Assembly (NCBI RefSeq): GCF_026151205.1
Contig: NC_087074.1
Coordinates: 6,820,001-6,884,000, forward strand
DNA: 64,000 bases
DNA from: Bolinopsis microptera
Taxonomy: Eukaryota > Ctenophora > Tentaculata > Lobata > Bolinopsidae
Direction of reading: 5' to 3'
Shown here one piece after another: positions 30,529 through 42,753 of the stretch (position 1 is its first letter; the number at the start of each line of letters is the position of its first letter). The translations under genes and the position numbers were made by a program. Under the pieces are notes generated by a model. It saw only the letters and a list, made by a program, of their open reading frames with translations. It made no database searches and was not told the origin of the DNA.

Positions 30529-31236
30529 GTAATTTATGTCAAACACAAGGAAATATTTTATCTGGAAAGGTAGATCCTTATTTCGGTCTCCTCTATCTTT
30601 ACAAAGTTAGCAGCTCAACACTGCTATGCGCTGCCAGAGTCACTCTCCCTGTTTTGTGTAGGGATGGTGCTTCGTATCGCTAGATTATTTGCAACGTTCA
30701 ATGCCCTTTACACACTATGTGAATAGGACGCCCAATGTTGCGACAATATCATTTTCTTGGAAATCATCACAAATTATCTGAACTGAAGAAAAGCCGAGCA
30801 GATGACGCCCATTGTTGCAACATTATAATCTTCCGTTAGATCTACAAATAATCTGAACGGAAAATAGAAGACCCTCCTAGCATGAGCCACGTACAAAGAT
30901 CAATTTAGCCACGCAGAAGTGACGTGTAAGGGTCTACTCAGGCCTAGCCACGTCACCTCATGGGCTAACTTCAACAATTGCTGGCGTCCTGAAAGTGGAA
31001 GTGAGGGCCCCAACTCCCCAAGTGATCCTTTCTGAGATAATCAATCATGTGATATCTTTACATCAGAAAGTATGAACCCACCGACCGGAGCTGGAGGCTA
31101 TGAGGATAAGTAAATCTAGCTGTGTATCCACGTCACCTAGCAGGTCCACCTCATAATCTAGCTTTAACACTCGCGTCCTCTAAGTAGAAACGTCTAAGTA
31201 AAGCCCTCGCGCCGTACTTAAAATCCATCTCCCCAG

Positions 31237-31371
31237 CTATTTCGGTATCCTGGAATTCTTCGGTGACTATCTTCTCTTTTGGATCCCCTTCTACTCTCTC
31301 ATCAAGTGTGCATTCCTTCTCTGGATGGTTAACTACGAAGGTGCCAGTCTCATATACTCTCGTTTCATCAG
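31237..31371 (+). CDS. REEP5: REEP5/6-type protein, exon 3
   Basis: Joins in phase 2 after CCCCAG and encodes SYFGILEFFGDYLLFWIPFY, then SLIKCAFLLWMVNYEGASLI and YSRFI. It matches the family block FSxAEFFSDxFLSWFPFY...KCxFLLWxxxPSxGAxxLYxRxIRP. It ends ATCAG|GTATGT, again phase 2, so any following exon must begin with one base completing AGx. Confidence 0.93.
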
Positions 31372-31550
31372 GTATGTGCTATTTTGTGTGTTATCCCTCA
31401 TCATGGGTTTAGATTATCAAATTTGACTGATCCCATGACAACAACAAAAGATAATTCGATGCACTTTAATAAGGGAACAGCATTAGACAACACTGTGACT
31501 ACGACTGAGTGAGATACTGGCTTTCGTCCAGTTGCTGTGTATTACTATTG

Positions 31551-31773
31551 TAGTGTGTAGTGTGTAGTGTGTAGTGTGTAGTGTGTAGTGTGTAGTGTGT
31601 AGTGTGTAGTGTGTAGTGTGTAGTGTGTAGTGTGTAGTGTGTAGTGTGTAGTGTGTAGTGTGAAGTGTGTAGTGTGTAGTGTGTAGTGTGTAGTGTGTAG
31701 TGTGTAGTGTGTAGTGTGTAGTGTATAGTGTGTAGTGTGTAGTGTATAGTGTAGTGTATAGTGTAGTGTGTAG
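31551..31773. repeat. 7 bp minisatellite (TAGTGTG)
   Basis: About 30 units, nearly perfect, with shorter variants at the right end. It begins 180 bp after REEP5 exon 3. The long open frame on the - strand (threonine, histidine, tyrosine, leucine repeats) is an artefact. Confidence 0.9.
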
Positions 31774-34700
31774 ATGCAATGATTTATTGTACGGCCACGG
31801 AAAGAGTTTGACGAAAAGTGACAGATTCTTACTAATATAATAACGATATCTAATCTGACATAATGACAAAGTGCTATAGGTACGAATACCTACTATTTTC
31901 TGAAATCGAACATTTCCTTGAATTTACATATTATTCTCCTCCTTAGTAGACTACTAATTTTAATTAAAACTATTCAGCTAAAAGGGCTTCCTTTAGTTAC
32001 AACTATCTATACTAACTGAATAGCGACAATTGACAGGTTTACCCTAGTAGTGACACATGTAACACTGTGTACAGTTAAGATATTATGTACAATGTACACC
32101 TTGTGGTACATTGTAATCTGTACACGCTATACACTGACCACCTTGTTCGTGTACAAGATCTCTGGTCAAGAGATCTGTGATGAAATTAAACATGATTACC
32201 GCAGATATACCGCAGATCTAGCTATTTGAAAAATAGTTGAGGTCGCAACGTGAGACAAGATCTACCACAGATATTTGTTGAACAGCTGTTTTTATATTTA
32301 ATTAAAACCAAGAGTGGTATTGTATCAAGTACGGAGTTACATAATAATGTGTTGAACGTTATGTACATCAGTATACATTAATGTACAATTAGTTCTCAGT
32401 ATACATTAGTGTATAATATTTACTCTGATGTATAAGTAGCTCTCTGAGAAGCTAGAAGTACACTAAGCTGTAAGAAGGTGTGAGAAACATAGTTCTGATC
32501 TAGTATAATTGTGAGTAGTATCAAATAGTTCCCCCTCCTTCCAGGATCTAGATGTCCTGATAAGGACTGACTATTACACGGAACAATAGTCTGGAACTGC
32601 AATAGTGTCACTGTGACAATATGTTATAGATCTGGCAGATAGTATTTGTAGCAATGTAGCAGTCTGAACAAAGCTCTGAGCGGGCGGTGACTTGATGTAA
32701 GCTGTTAAATATAACATCTGTTAAATACAGCAGAGAGTTGTTATAAAGATGTGAGAGTTGTTGTTATGTGGCACACAACAATGACTGGTCTAGTAATGGA
32801 TTTAGAGATAATATATACACCTAGTACACAGGTCACCTTATCATCACACGTTGTACCCTGGACAAATGTACTATTTACTAAAAGCTAGACATTAGACCCA
32901 TCTGGAGATCTGGCGATCTGCCAAACAGTTTATGTGAAATAACGTTACCTATTGGTATACTAATTCGACTGCGTTAATTATTGTCAGCAATTAATTGTCA
33001 AGATTTATCACAATTATAACAATCTTCTTGGAGTATAGAAACAAGCAAGGTCAATATGTCACGCATGCCTCAACGAAAGATAGATTAGAATATTCTTCGT
33101 GTAATTTACAAGAATTGTATGTATGATTTCGTCGAAAGTTCGACTGATGTGCAACTTGACACTTGACAGCCTTTAATATTAATAACTCTACTGTTGCCTT
33201 CTATTTTAAGGAGCTTATTTAATATTTACCCGTTCAGTTACATTAAACTTTTACCGAAATAATGTTCACTTACGTTACACTTTACGATTAGAAGAATGAC
33301 TATGTTATAATTTATCCATTTTCAGATGGTAATATTCCTACAAGTCAATCTTACCGTATATTAAAGAATATTATTAGATTAATTAGATTAATCAGCTCGT
33401 TTAAATGTTATTAATTGCTATTAAAAGAGTTTAGTTAGTTAGCTAGAGAGTCTGGCTTGCGCAACCAAACCTTTGTCAGCCAGTATTGCAGTATTTGAAT
33501 AAAATTCAGCGTTTAAATAATTTAATACAGCTACTGTCACTCCTGGTAAATTTGTTATATTTTCTTTGAATCCAATCTATATATTATTTCAGTTAGATGT
33601 TCGTTAAACCCAACATTTTATAATTCGTTAGCCCAACTGTAAGCTGGTCCAATTTCCAAACTAACCCTGTCTAGTCATCGACTACTGATTTCATGTATTT
33701 AGTGCAGAATCAAATCCCGATTTACTTGGATTGTCAATTAAATGGGAAAATAGGTCTGCATATATATAATAGTTAATCTCGAGAGTCGAGACTGTAATTT
33801 GATCTATGTTCTAAAATCTATTCCCCTGTATACACATGTGTGTAATGGAAGGGAGGCCATGACGTTACACATATATTAAAAAATCATATTCAAAACCAAA
33901 ACCCCACCATACCCACATTTATTGTACTGGAATATTTCAAGAAGCCATTTCGTATAGGATCAAACAGAAATAGTGTAGTAAGGGACCGTTCACATAATAT
34001 TACATATTATTTACTTACCATTTTCCTGGTAATTTTAAACTCCCTCCCTCTCCCCAAGCCAGTTTAAACTCAGTTATTGTGTAGAAATTACACAAGGGAA
34101 CTAGCTTTTCCCCCTTAAATAACATGTGAAGGATCTCTATTACACAAGTGCAAGCTAAGAAGGCACTCTCCGTAATGTGCATCACATTCTGCAGTACATT
34201 GTGCACACTTCCAAGAGGAATATTTCCTTCTCTTATTAACATTTCTGAAATTCTTCGTTAGATGCTACTAGAATAAAAGATTCCAATCCTAGCCACAGAA
34301 ACACAAACAATCTCTAAATACCATAAAATCTTAATACTTGTTTAACTTCAGCTGTTTAATTTAATATCGGTCCTTATATTTGACGGGCTGTATTTACACT
34401 AGATTCGGAGCATCTTTGATGGTCAGTTTAAAGAAAATCAATGCCATACTTTTCACGTCCGAGACTTGAAATGCCGCTGAAATATAAGTGTAGCTATTGA
34501 TCTAACCCCCTATTTACGCGGCGGTGCCCTATTAACTCAGTACCAGTACCATCCACTGAGTTTCCGGCTCCGGTTATGCAGAACCCTGTACCCTGATCCT
34601 GCTGGGTCCAGAATTATATCTCCCATTAAACAAGAAACTTCTGTGCCTTTGCGTAATACCGATTTAATAAAAGTAAGTTAAGTAATTCTGCAGTACTATC

Positions 34701-37700
34701 TGCCAATATATCTGATGGTGTATATGATTGCATTGATTGAATTGTGCAGCTGAGCCTGACTCATCCCAGGAAGTGCATTATCTTTGATTTTGCTCGAGAT
34801 TTTGTCTAGACAATCAAAATTCACAAGACCCACCTCTTCTTTGTTCGTCAGATTTAATCTTCACAATTTCTTTGGTCTTGCCAGTATGGTGCAGTTGTTA
34901 TTATCGTGGTCCACATACCTCAGTAACCCTGGTAACCCTAGTAACCATAGTAATAGTGACGATCCCATGAAATTATCTTCGTCAGACAGTTCTAGAATTT
35001 GATAAGGTCGGAAGCAGTTGCTTAAACCTCAATCATAATCAACATCGTCTAACAGCACAGTGCACACAACGGAGGTCTATCCCAGTAAAACGTAATTTAA
35101 GGAGAGGGTATGTTAATATCATGTTGTGTAGGGGTTTGTAAACAGGTTGGGTAGACAAATATTTAACCTTTCAAAATGAAGCTTAATGAAGTGTCTGGTC
35201 TATTGGTAACTCCGACTTACATTATCCGCATTTTTCATGTGCATTTTCTGCATTTTTTAGATATAATATCAGATTTAGATTCTCGCACCGCTGATCTGAC
35301 AGTAGTTTTGATCTATTTTAGGAAAACTTGTAAAGCTTGCATATTCAACAACTGCACGATCGTTGGGAAGGTCTTGTCAGGCTTGTCGAGAACCCTTTTA
35401 TAGCTGAAAGGGATGGTCACGTGACATGTTGAAAAGAGTGTAACACGTGATCTGACAGGGTCACGTGATCTTGATTGGACGGGGTCACGCACAGCTGTAG
35501 GAGTCAGACACTTCTTTCTCGAACAGTGCGTTACTTTTGCTCGAAAGCAATTAATCTTTTTAAGTTGCGAGACCTTGAACAAGCGAAAACTTTATGTTCA
35601 TGTTAAGAGAATATCTTGTTCGTGTCAATCCCCATCCTAAGCTCTTGATCCGCTGATTTTATGATTGAATTGCTGTTTGTTATGGTACGGTAGCTGATGT
35701 TATGATATTTATTCTTCAACTGGCGACATACTCCATTTTTATTAGTCTATCGGAGACTCTATCTATAGACTCTATCCATATCGTTACGATCAATATGACT
35801 GTTTTGTTACCGACTTTATCTTTCTAAACAAAAAGACGCGAATATTGTAATATTTCAAATGATCTTATAAAACGTGGCTTCATCCAGAGCTATCACTTTA
35901 TCCACGTTCCACGTAGCGGTCTCCTTTATTAAGTATTCTTTAAATGTAGCTTAATCCTTCTAAGTTTAGCCACGTTTTATATCGTTAATGATTTTATGAT
36001 TCAAAACTCTTGTGGATTGAACTGATCTTGAGATTGAATTGCTGTTTGTTATGGCCCGTTCGCTGATGTTATAATATCTCTTTTACACGATTCTTCTTGA
36101 TTTTTTCGAATATTTTAAAAGATGACTTGGACTGAAAATGGTGTTACGAGCATACTATTTTGGACAACATACTATTTTGGACAAATAAAACGCGAATCTT
36201 ATTATAAATAGAAATTTGTCCATAACTGTCACTTTAACTTTAGTAGGGCAACGGTAACCCATATTACGAACCCTTTAAATTTATGTAATATCCGGATAGA
36301 AACATTATTTACGAGTCGCATTTAAATTTAGCCTAAACCTTTTAAGTTGAGCCGGTTGTATATCGTTAATGGTCCTATAATTCAAACTATGAATTGCAGT
36401 GTAACGTTCTAACTTTCGTGGATTGAACTTTTGTGGATTTTACTGTCCTTGCAAACTCTGGCCATTGCCTTAATTGCGGAATATATTTGGTTAAATGAGG
36501 AGTAATTTGATGTTGAAATACAGATAGCTGACTTATCTTAGTATATTAGTACATTTATATTTTTGTTTATATTTTGTTTCGTTGTATCTCAAATTGGTCT
36601 AGTCTTAAAACTTAGGTACTGTCTTATTTTCTATTTTCATCTTGCATGCTTCTTCAATCAAATTTTGTAGTGGCCTTCCATTCTTTAGAAGGCCATGAGA
36701 ACATTAGTTCTCATGCACACTTCGACTGTTTACACTGTTTCACTTGATGTTTACACTGTTTCATATTTTACAATTAATATTTTCCACCGGCCGTATTAGT
36801 AATTTACAGACGCCCTAGTTGGACACCCTTGTTGGACACACTGGTGTTTCTCCTGATCCTCTAGACAACTAATTCCGTCTAGAAGATCCGGAAATCAAGC
36901 TTTTCAACACCGTCTGCCCCGTCCTTATTCAGCGATCGCTTTCATTCACACTAAAAGGAAAATTCCTAAAATAAACTATTGTACTGTTGGTAAACAAGCA
37001 ATATTATATTCGAGTTTAAGAGTTGTATGGCCGTTAAGTAAATCTAGATAGAGCCTAATATCAGCTGCAATCCACGTTTTACATTTTTATAGTATCCCCG
37101 GGCGACTATCCTGTAACCTGGGCGACTATATCCTGTATCCTGTCCTATCGAAATATTTGTTTAAAATTCACAGGTTAATGGTCTGTTACTTTTGTCTTTG
37201 TCTGACCGGCCTTACTGAGCTGCTAATTAGACTTGAGGTCTTGTTAACTCGTTTAGTTAGTAACTTTATAGTAGCATGCGATGTAATATGCGTTAGTAGT
37301 GTCACGTTTTAGATAGTAGTTTTAGTTTTAGTTAGTAGTGTTAGCTTTTATTTAGCAGTTCTTACTTTTTAGTCCCAGTTGCTCTCAGCAGATCCCATCT
37401 TGATACTTGGCCCGGTTACTGTGACCTCCACTATCTCCACTATCTCCACAATCTCCACAACGCTAAAGTAAAGGATAATCAGAGCTAGCTCCGGCCGTTT
37501 CCCCTGTGTCTGAGTGTTTACACAGAGAATCATTAGTGTAACAGGGCCTGACAGCTCACCACTACATATCCCTAATCCAGACTCTACACTCTACATGCTA
37601 TTAGTAATCAAATTACTTGCCCCGACCACCTCACACTGTGCGAGGGGCGGGAAGTTGAACTACCGCTTCATGGCTCCTACCGGTCTAATTCAGGGTTCCT

Positions 37701-38056
37701 TACACCCGATGTTTTACAATATGATCTTACAATCGTTCATTAATCATGCGCATATTATGCATTATGCAATCATGACTTTATAATGAACGATGTTTGAATG
37801 TTTAAGATGGTAAAGAAGGAGCCAGAAGAATATAGAACTCGCTTTAACACGTACGTGTTACACTAGATCTCCTGTGTTACACTTACCAATAACCAGATCT
37901 AACTGTGTTATGCTGGATAACAATATCAGTATATACTATATAGTATCCAGAATATAGTCAACAATTACCGATTATCCAGACCTTTATCAATATTCAGGAA
38001 GTTGTGTTGGGATAATGGGTACTTACTGAGAATCTACCATTTCTTTGTGAACACAT
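31774..38056 (+). other. REEP5 intron 3, left part
   Basis: AT-rich and largely featureless. 33983-34030 (GGGACCGTTCACATAATATT) resembles the terminus of the foldback at 3292 and may be a relic of it. TCACGTGA-type sites cluster at 35415-35480. Confidence 0.4.
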
Positions 38057-38294
38057 AACACGTACGAAACACGTAATCTATAAAACACGTTTAAATCTTT
38101 AAAACACGTACGAAACACGTAATCTTTAAAACACGTTGACGTAATCTTTAAAACACGTAATCTATAAAACACGTAATCTTTAAAACACTTACGAAACACG
38201 TTATCTTTAAAACACTTACGAAACACGTTATCTTTAAAACACGTACTCTTTAAAACACGTTATCTTTAAAACACGTTATCTTTAAAACACGTAC
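38057..38294. repeat. tandem repeat of (TCTTTAAAACACGTA)-like units
   Basis: Units of 11-16 bp built from AAAACACG plus TACGAAACACG or TAATCTTT. Every unit contributes an ACACGT word, giving a run of bHLH/bZIP-like half sites. Confidence 0.75.
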
Positions 38295-38422
38295 GGTCCC
38301 CCTCGGTGGGACGAACTCCTCATATCTTTATTCCTACACGGGCAGGAGTTAAACCCCTCTAAACATATATATTACAGTTGGAAAATGGGTTCCAGCCTGG
38401 ACTGTATTATGTAGCTAATATC

Positions 38423-38564
38423 GAAAGTAGTCATGGAAGCATGAAAACGATGTACCTCGAGGCGACCCGCTTGTGACTCGACTAGTTGTTAAAAGCCGAA
38501 ACTAGTCGAGTCAAAATCGGGTCGCCTCGAGGTACATCGTTTTCATGCTTCCATGGCTACTTTC
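38423..38564. repeat. long near-perfect hairpin (47 bp arms)
   Basis: The arm 38423-38469 pairs with 38518-38564 with one mismatch (for example GATGTACCTCGAGGCGACCC against its inverse). After a 5x5 internal loop a second perfect 13 bp stem GACTCGACTAGTT (38475-38487 with 38500-38512) closes a 12 base loop. No flanking duplication was recognised. Confidence 0.9.
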
Positions 38565-41500
38565 AATTGTAAGATTTATCGCATCATTACTTTTGGGAAT
38601 GACCACGACTTTTATTCAACTATTCAAGACCCTGCATATTGATAAATTGTATACCCATCAGCTGATAGCATTATACTGAGTTCTTTGCACGTGTCCTTGG
38701 AAAACAAAACAAAAACTTTAACACGGGTATCACAAAGATAGGACTTCAATTTACTTCTGAAATTTTAAAATTACATTGGTCCTAAGCCCCCTTTCCGTCC
38801 TGACTTGTGAGTAATAAAGCTATCGGAATATTAGCTCCGCCCTCTCGAATAGTAATCAAATTAAGGGTCGAACGTTGATGTGGGCGAAAGAGAATGCGGT
38901 GATGAATTTATATTAGAAAATACAACAACCTACCTTTTACTTGGTCAGGCCGGATAGAAAAGAGTGCGTTGTTCTGTGCATATTTTATATTATATATCTA
39001 ATCTGCAGGTGCAAATTTCAGCGTTTTCTTCTTTAGTTCTCTTCCATTTTTAGGTTTCTCTGATAATTGATGGAGCTGACGTAAGAGGAATACCTTGAAG
39101 TGTCCGTGTTTTTTCCGTGTACAAGCTTTGTGGAACGTAGTTTGTGTCGTTAGCTTACAGCTGATCCTTTTTTCAACTTCAGCATAGAGCCTGTGATGTT
39201 TTTTGATTCTTGAAGAGTCCATATTTCCCTAGTATCAATACGCGTCACGCAGTTACCACGTTTGGTAACGGATCTCTACTTGCGTATTTCCTCCCCTATT
39301 TAATCCATCTTTATCGTAAAGGGTTGCAATGTCACGTGTCTCTTTGACACGGCCACACGAACTGAAGATTTTCTCAGTCTGTACCTTAGTTTGACAGTCG
39401 AGGTTTTCTTGTCGAACTTCAGTACGTGTCGAACTAGAGTATGTGTCGAACTAGAGTACGTGTCGAACTAGGGTACTTGTCGAACTAGGGTACTTGTCGA
39501 ACTAGGGTAAGTGTACCTCCTATCCGTTTATAATTGGAAAAGGGGGATATTTGAAGGGTGGAAATAATCTTGGGCGTTCCTGACAGTTCAGCAGTTTTAA
39601 GGGTTTGGCTTATTTTAAGACAATGTTGCTAACTTTTCAGTAATTTGTAGGGTTTGTAATAGTTGTTCTTATTGTAATCATGTTTCAGAGCAACTTACAC
39701 GTCGTTCTTGAGTTTCTAGTTTTAGCCGTGTCATCAAGTTTCAAATTAGAAAAATCTTCCCCAGAAACGTCCAATTTCATTTATCAGAGAGATTTCAAAA
39801 ATGTTGGTTCAGTTGTCGTATGACCTGGGTTCAGTTGTCGTTTTGGGATTTATGCTGATTGGGCGCCCTGTTAACTGTGTGGGAACTAGATTCAATTGGG
39901 TTCCGTTGTCGGTCACCCCCTTGCACGTGCATTTAGTTTGACTGTTTGAAATCCTTTCATTACAGACAGTTCGACTTGACCTGCTTGTTAATCCTAACCA
40001 ATCCGGGAAATTCCTAACCATCTCTTTGAAATTTAATACCATGTCCTAACCAATGCCACGTCAAGTATAATGTAAAAACCACTTTGATGTATAAGATATA
40101 TGTAGGACGTAGGTCGGCTCCCGTAATTAAAGAACCTCGTAGAAGAAGCATATTGCAACATGTCCTGACTTCGACATATTATTTGACTACCAAATAAATT
40201 CAATAACTGACTCGGTTGATTAGGTTTTATGAGGCGAGTTTTAACGAAACGCTTCCCCCAGCACCCAATCATGCTTCAGAACCACTGTCACGTGCCACGA
40301 TCACGTGTCACAACAAGTGGCTCACGTCTCCACAAATACCCCATTCTATTGACAGCTCTTTAAGTTCTCCCTGTCAACCTCAGCCTAGTTGCGACGCATG
40401 TCAGGCGAGCAAGGTGGGCTAGTTACCTTGTCAGGGATATTTCCATGTTAACAAGACCACGTGATGCCAATATAAGGAGATATTTCTACATATTTTCTAT
40501 ATATATGTTAACAGTCAAGTCTGGTTTGTTATAACCAGACATCCCACAATTCCTCCCATCTTGGGGCAGCAGTTGTTGAAGTGAAGTTGGTATGGTCAGT
40601 TCCCTGGAACTGTCACAGAGTCTGTCAGGCTAGTTGTCAGACTGCTGATGAATTAGGATTTGAGGGAAAGTCTCTGCGTTAGCTCTCTTTCATTACGAGC
40701 CCCGAGCATAAAGCATTCAGCGCTTATTAAATCTTTATATATCAAATTACGTCTTGCTGGGTGATTTTATTTTTTATTACTGCCAAGTACAAAACTTCGT
40801 TAGGTATGGACTTTCTAGTTAAGAATTTAAATCGTTTCCGGGCAGATTTCATTTCGGGAAATTGCTGGAAGTGAAAATCATTTTAAGACAGCGAAAAGGG
40901 GCAAGTCATATCTCTTAAGCTGTATGATTTATGAGGATTTAAGGCAATTCAAAACGTATAGACCACACTTCAGAAAAGGTCGCTCGACAGTAAAGACCAC
41001 TTCCGGGTTGTGTTGATCATCAGTTCTCACAACTGACAGCTGTGGGACGTTTTGTTAAAAGTTACAATCTTTATGAACATATTAGGTCCTTAAGCCATCC
41101 CAAGACCAACTTCGACTTCCGACTGTATGCAAAGTCTCGCCCGTAAACGATGTGACTTCTTAACTGGAATGCCCTTTGGAAATCGAGCCACCAGCTTAAA
41201 TACAAAGAGGTCTTGCAGATCGAGCACTTTTAGCCCGTTAATAAACGCATTTTATATAATTTCGGTTAGAGGTCAGAGGGAATTACCAATAAATTAATTT
41301 TCTGCTGACTTTTTATATCCGTTGTGGAACCAGCGCGACACAAAGAATCCAGCTCCTTAATTTATCGGCTCTTCTTATCCTTGTCTCGTCTTTAGTGCTT
41401 CCTTGTGCCCATAAATTCCCGTTTCTTAACGTCCAAGGGAAGTTTGTGGGACTGAGCATGATTATAGCTCTTCGGAGCGGCTTCAGTACAACATAATTAT

Positions 41501-42128
41501 ATTCCAAGTTTTATGACAGTTTTTTCTCTCAGAATTATCCTAGTTCAAGTCAATATTCGTAATTCGTATGTCAGCGTTTATCGTTTACCAATATTCATAG
41601 GCCGATGAAAACTGAGGAATGCCTTACGAAAACCTCCCATATAGTATTTCCGTGGCTGTGGTTGCAATGCGCCTAGTCTACTGGAATGATTCTTCGGAAT
41701 TTCGCTGGATTGTACAACTTTCGTCTTGGTAGATTCCAAACACAAGGAAATTTTCCTTCTGGTTGGTAATATACTTAATGATGGAAGTATAGTGTATTGG
41801 CTATGCCCCGCTTACTAGTTTAGCTCTTTCTAGTCCCCTGCTACACGGCATGTAAACAGGGATTGGCTAGTTAGAGGCGGTCCGTGTAGGCCTTACACTG
41901 TGCTTTCAGCAATACTCATAGTATGTTTAGCAACCTCTTTTCTATAAATAGCTGCTTATTCCGGATATAATTTTTTGAATTCCTCGTAAACCCACGTGTC
42001 TATCAGAGTTTGATTTGAATAAATTACATCTGCAATTAACAACATCCTGTCGCAGAACAGATATTCCTGTTGACGTTTTACCCTACCTATTCACACGTAA
42101 CACGGTCCTCCTTTGCGGCAAGCTACTC
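38565..42128 (+). other. REEP5 intron 3, middle part
   Basis: No coding exon recognised. It includes the tandem array at 39410-39508. Short open frames lack family motifs. Confidence 0.4.
39410..39508. repeat. 17 bp tandem repeat (GTCGAACTAGAGTACGT)
   Basis: About six units, diverging in the last bases. The inverse word AGTTCGAC is also scattered at 57020-57130. Confidence 0.75.
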
Positions 42129-42187
42129 GAGAGAGAGAGAAAGGACGTATCACACCTTTATTAGTATCTGGTAACGTGAGGTTGTTT

Positions 42188-42269
<82 letters not shown>

Positions 42270-42312
42270 GACGTATCACACCTTTATTAGTATCTGGTAA
42301 CGTGAGGTTGTT
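42129..42312. repeat. (GA)n microsatellite within a 50 bp direct duplication
   Basis: GGACGTATCACACCTTTATT through AACGTGAGGTTGTT occurs on both sides of a GA tract of about 75 bp (42189-42265), in the same orientation. This suggests unequal exchange between GA runs. Confidence 0.85.
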
Positions 42313-42670
42313 GATTACCTCTCTAACTTGCTTTACAACTCTTGTACTGCTAACTGTTTCCTCTCTGCTGTCTTTTAATTTCAGTGCTCGTTTTCGTTAA
42401 CAAGGTTCTTGAAAGGTTGTAGATAACACAGTTGTAGGTGGAACTATTTGTTGCTTCTTATATTCATGATCTGATTAAGTTGTGTAGTGTTATTGAGTCT
42501 CATTTGATGATTCTTTAAGAAAATGACTGATTCTTCTAAATAGACTCAGTGATTAAAATGTATTGATGAAGATATCTTCATGATCGTGTTGTCTTCCCTT
42601 GGATAAACAGGCTTAAGCTTCCTCAATGCGGCCAGCAGATAGCTTTAAGGAATGTTTAAGTGTCTGTATA

Positions 42671-42753
42671 GTTTCTTTCATTAAAATTTCTGATTGCTTC
42701 TGAATAGACACTGAGTCTATTCAGAAACAATAAGAAATTTGAATGAAAGAAAC
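42671..42753. repeat. 83 bp near-perfect hairpin
   Basis: 39 base arms (GTTTCTTTCATTAAAATTTC and so on against the inverse GTTTCTTTCATTCAAATTTC) with three mismatches and a 5 base loop. The size and pairing are like a microRNA precursor or a tiny MITE. Confidence 0.8.

Noticed and set aside
31551-31773. CRISPR-like array
   Set aside because: The units are contiguous 7 bp repeats without spacers and the DNA is eukaryotic.
31483-31869. Histidine/threonine/tyrosine repeat protein on the - strand
   Set aside because: It is a translation of the (TAGTGTG) minisatellite.
35313-35403. Another alternative REEP5 last exon after TTTTAG near 35321
   Set aside because: The phase fits, but the peptide shows none of the GM..V.D..V.....YV.D pattern shared by exons A and B.
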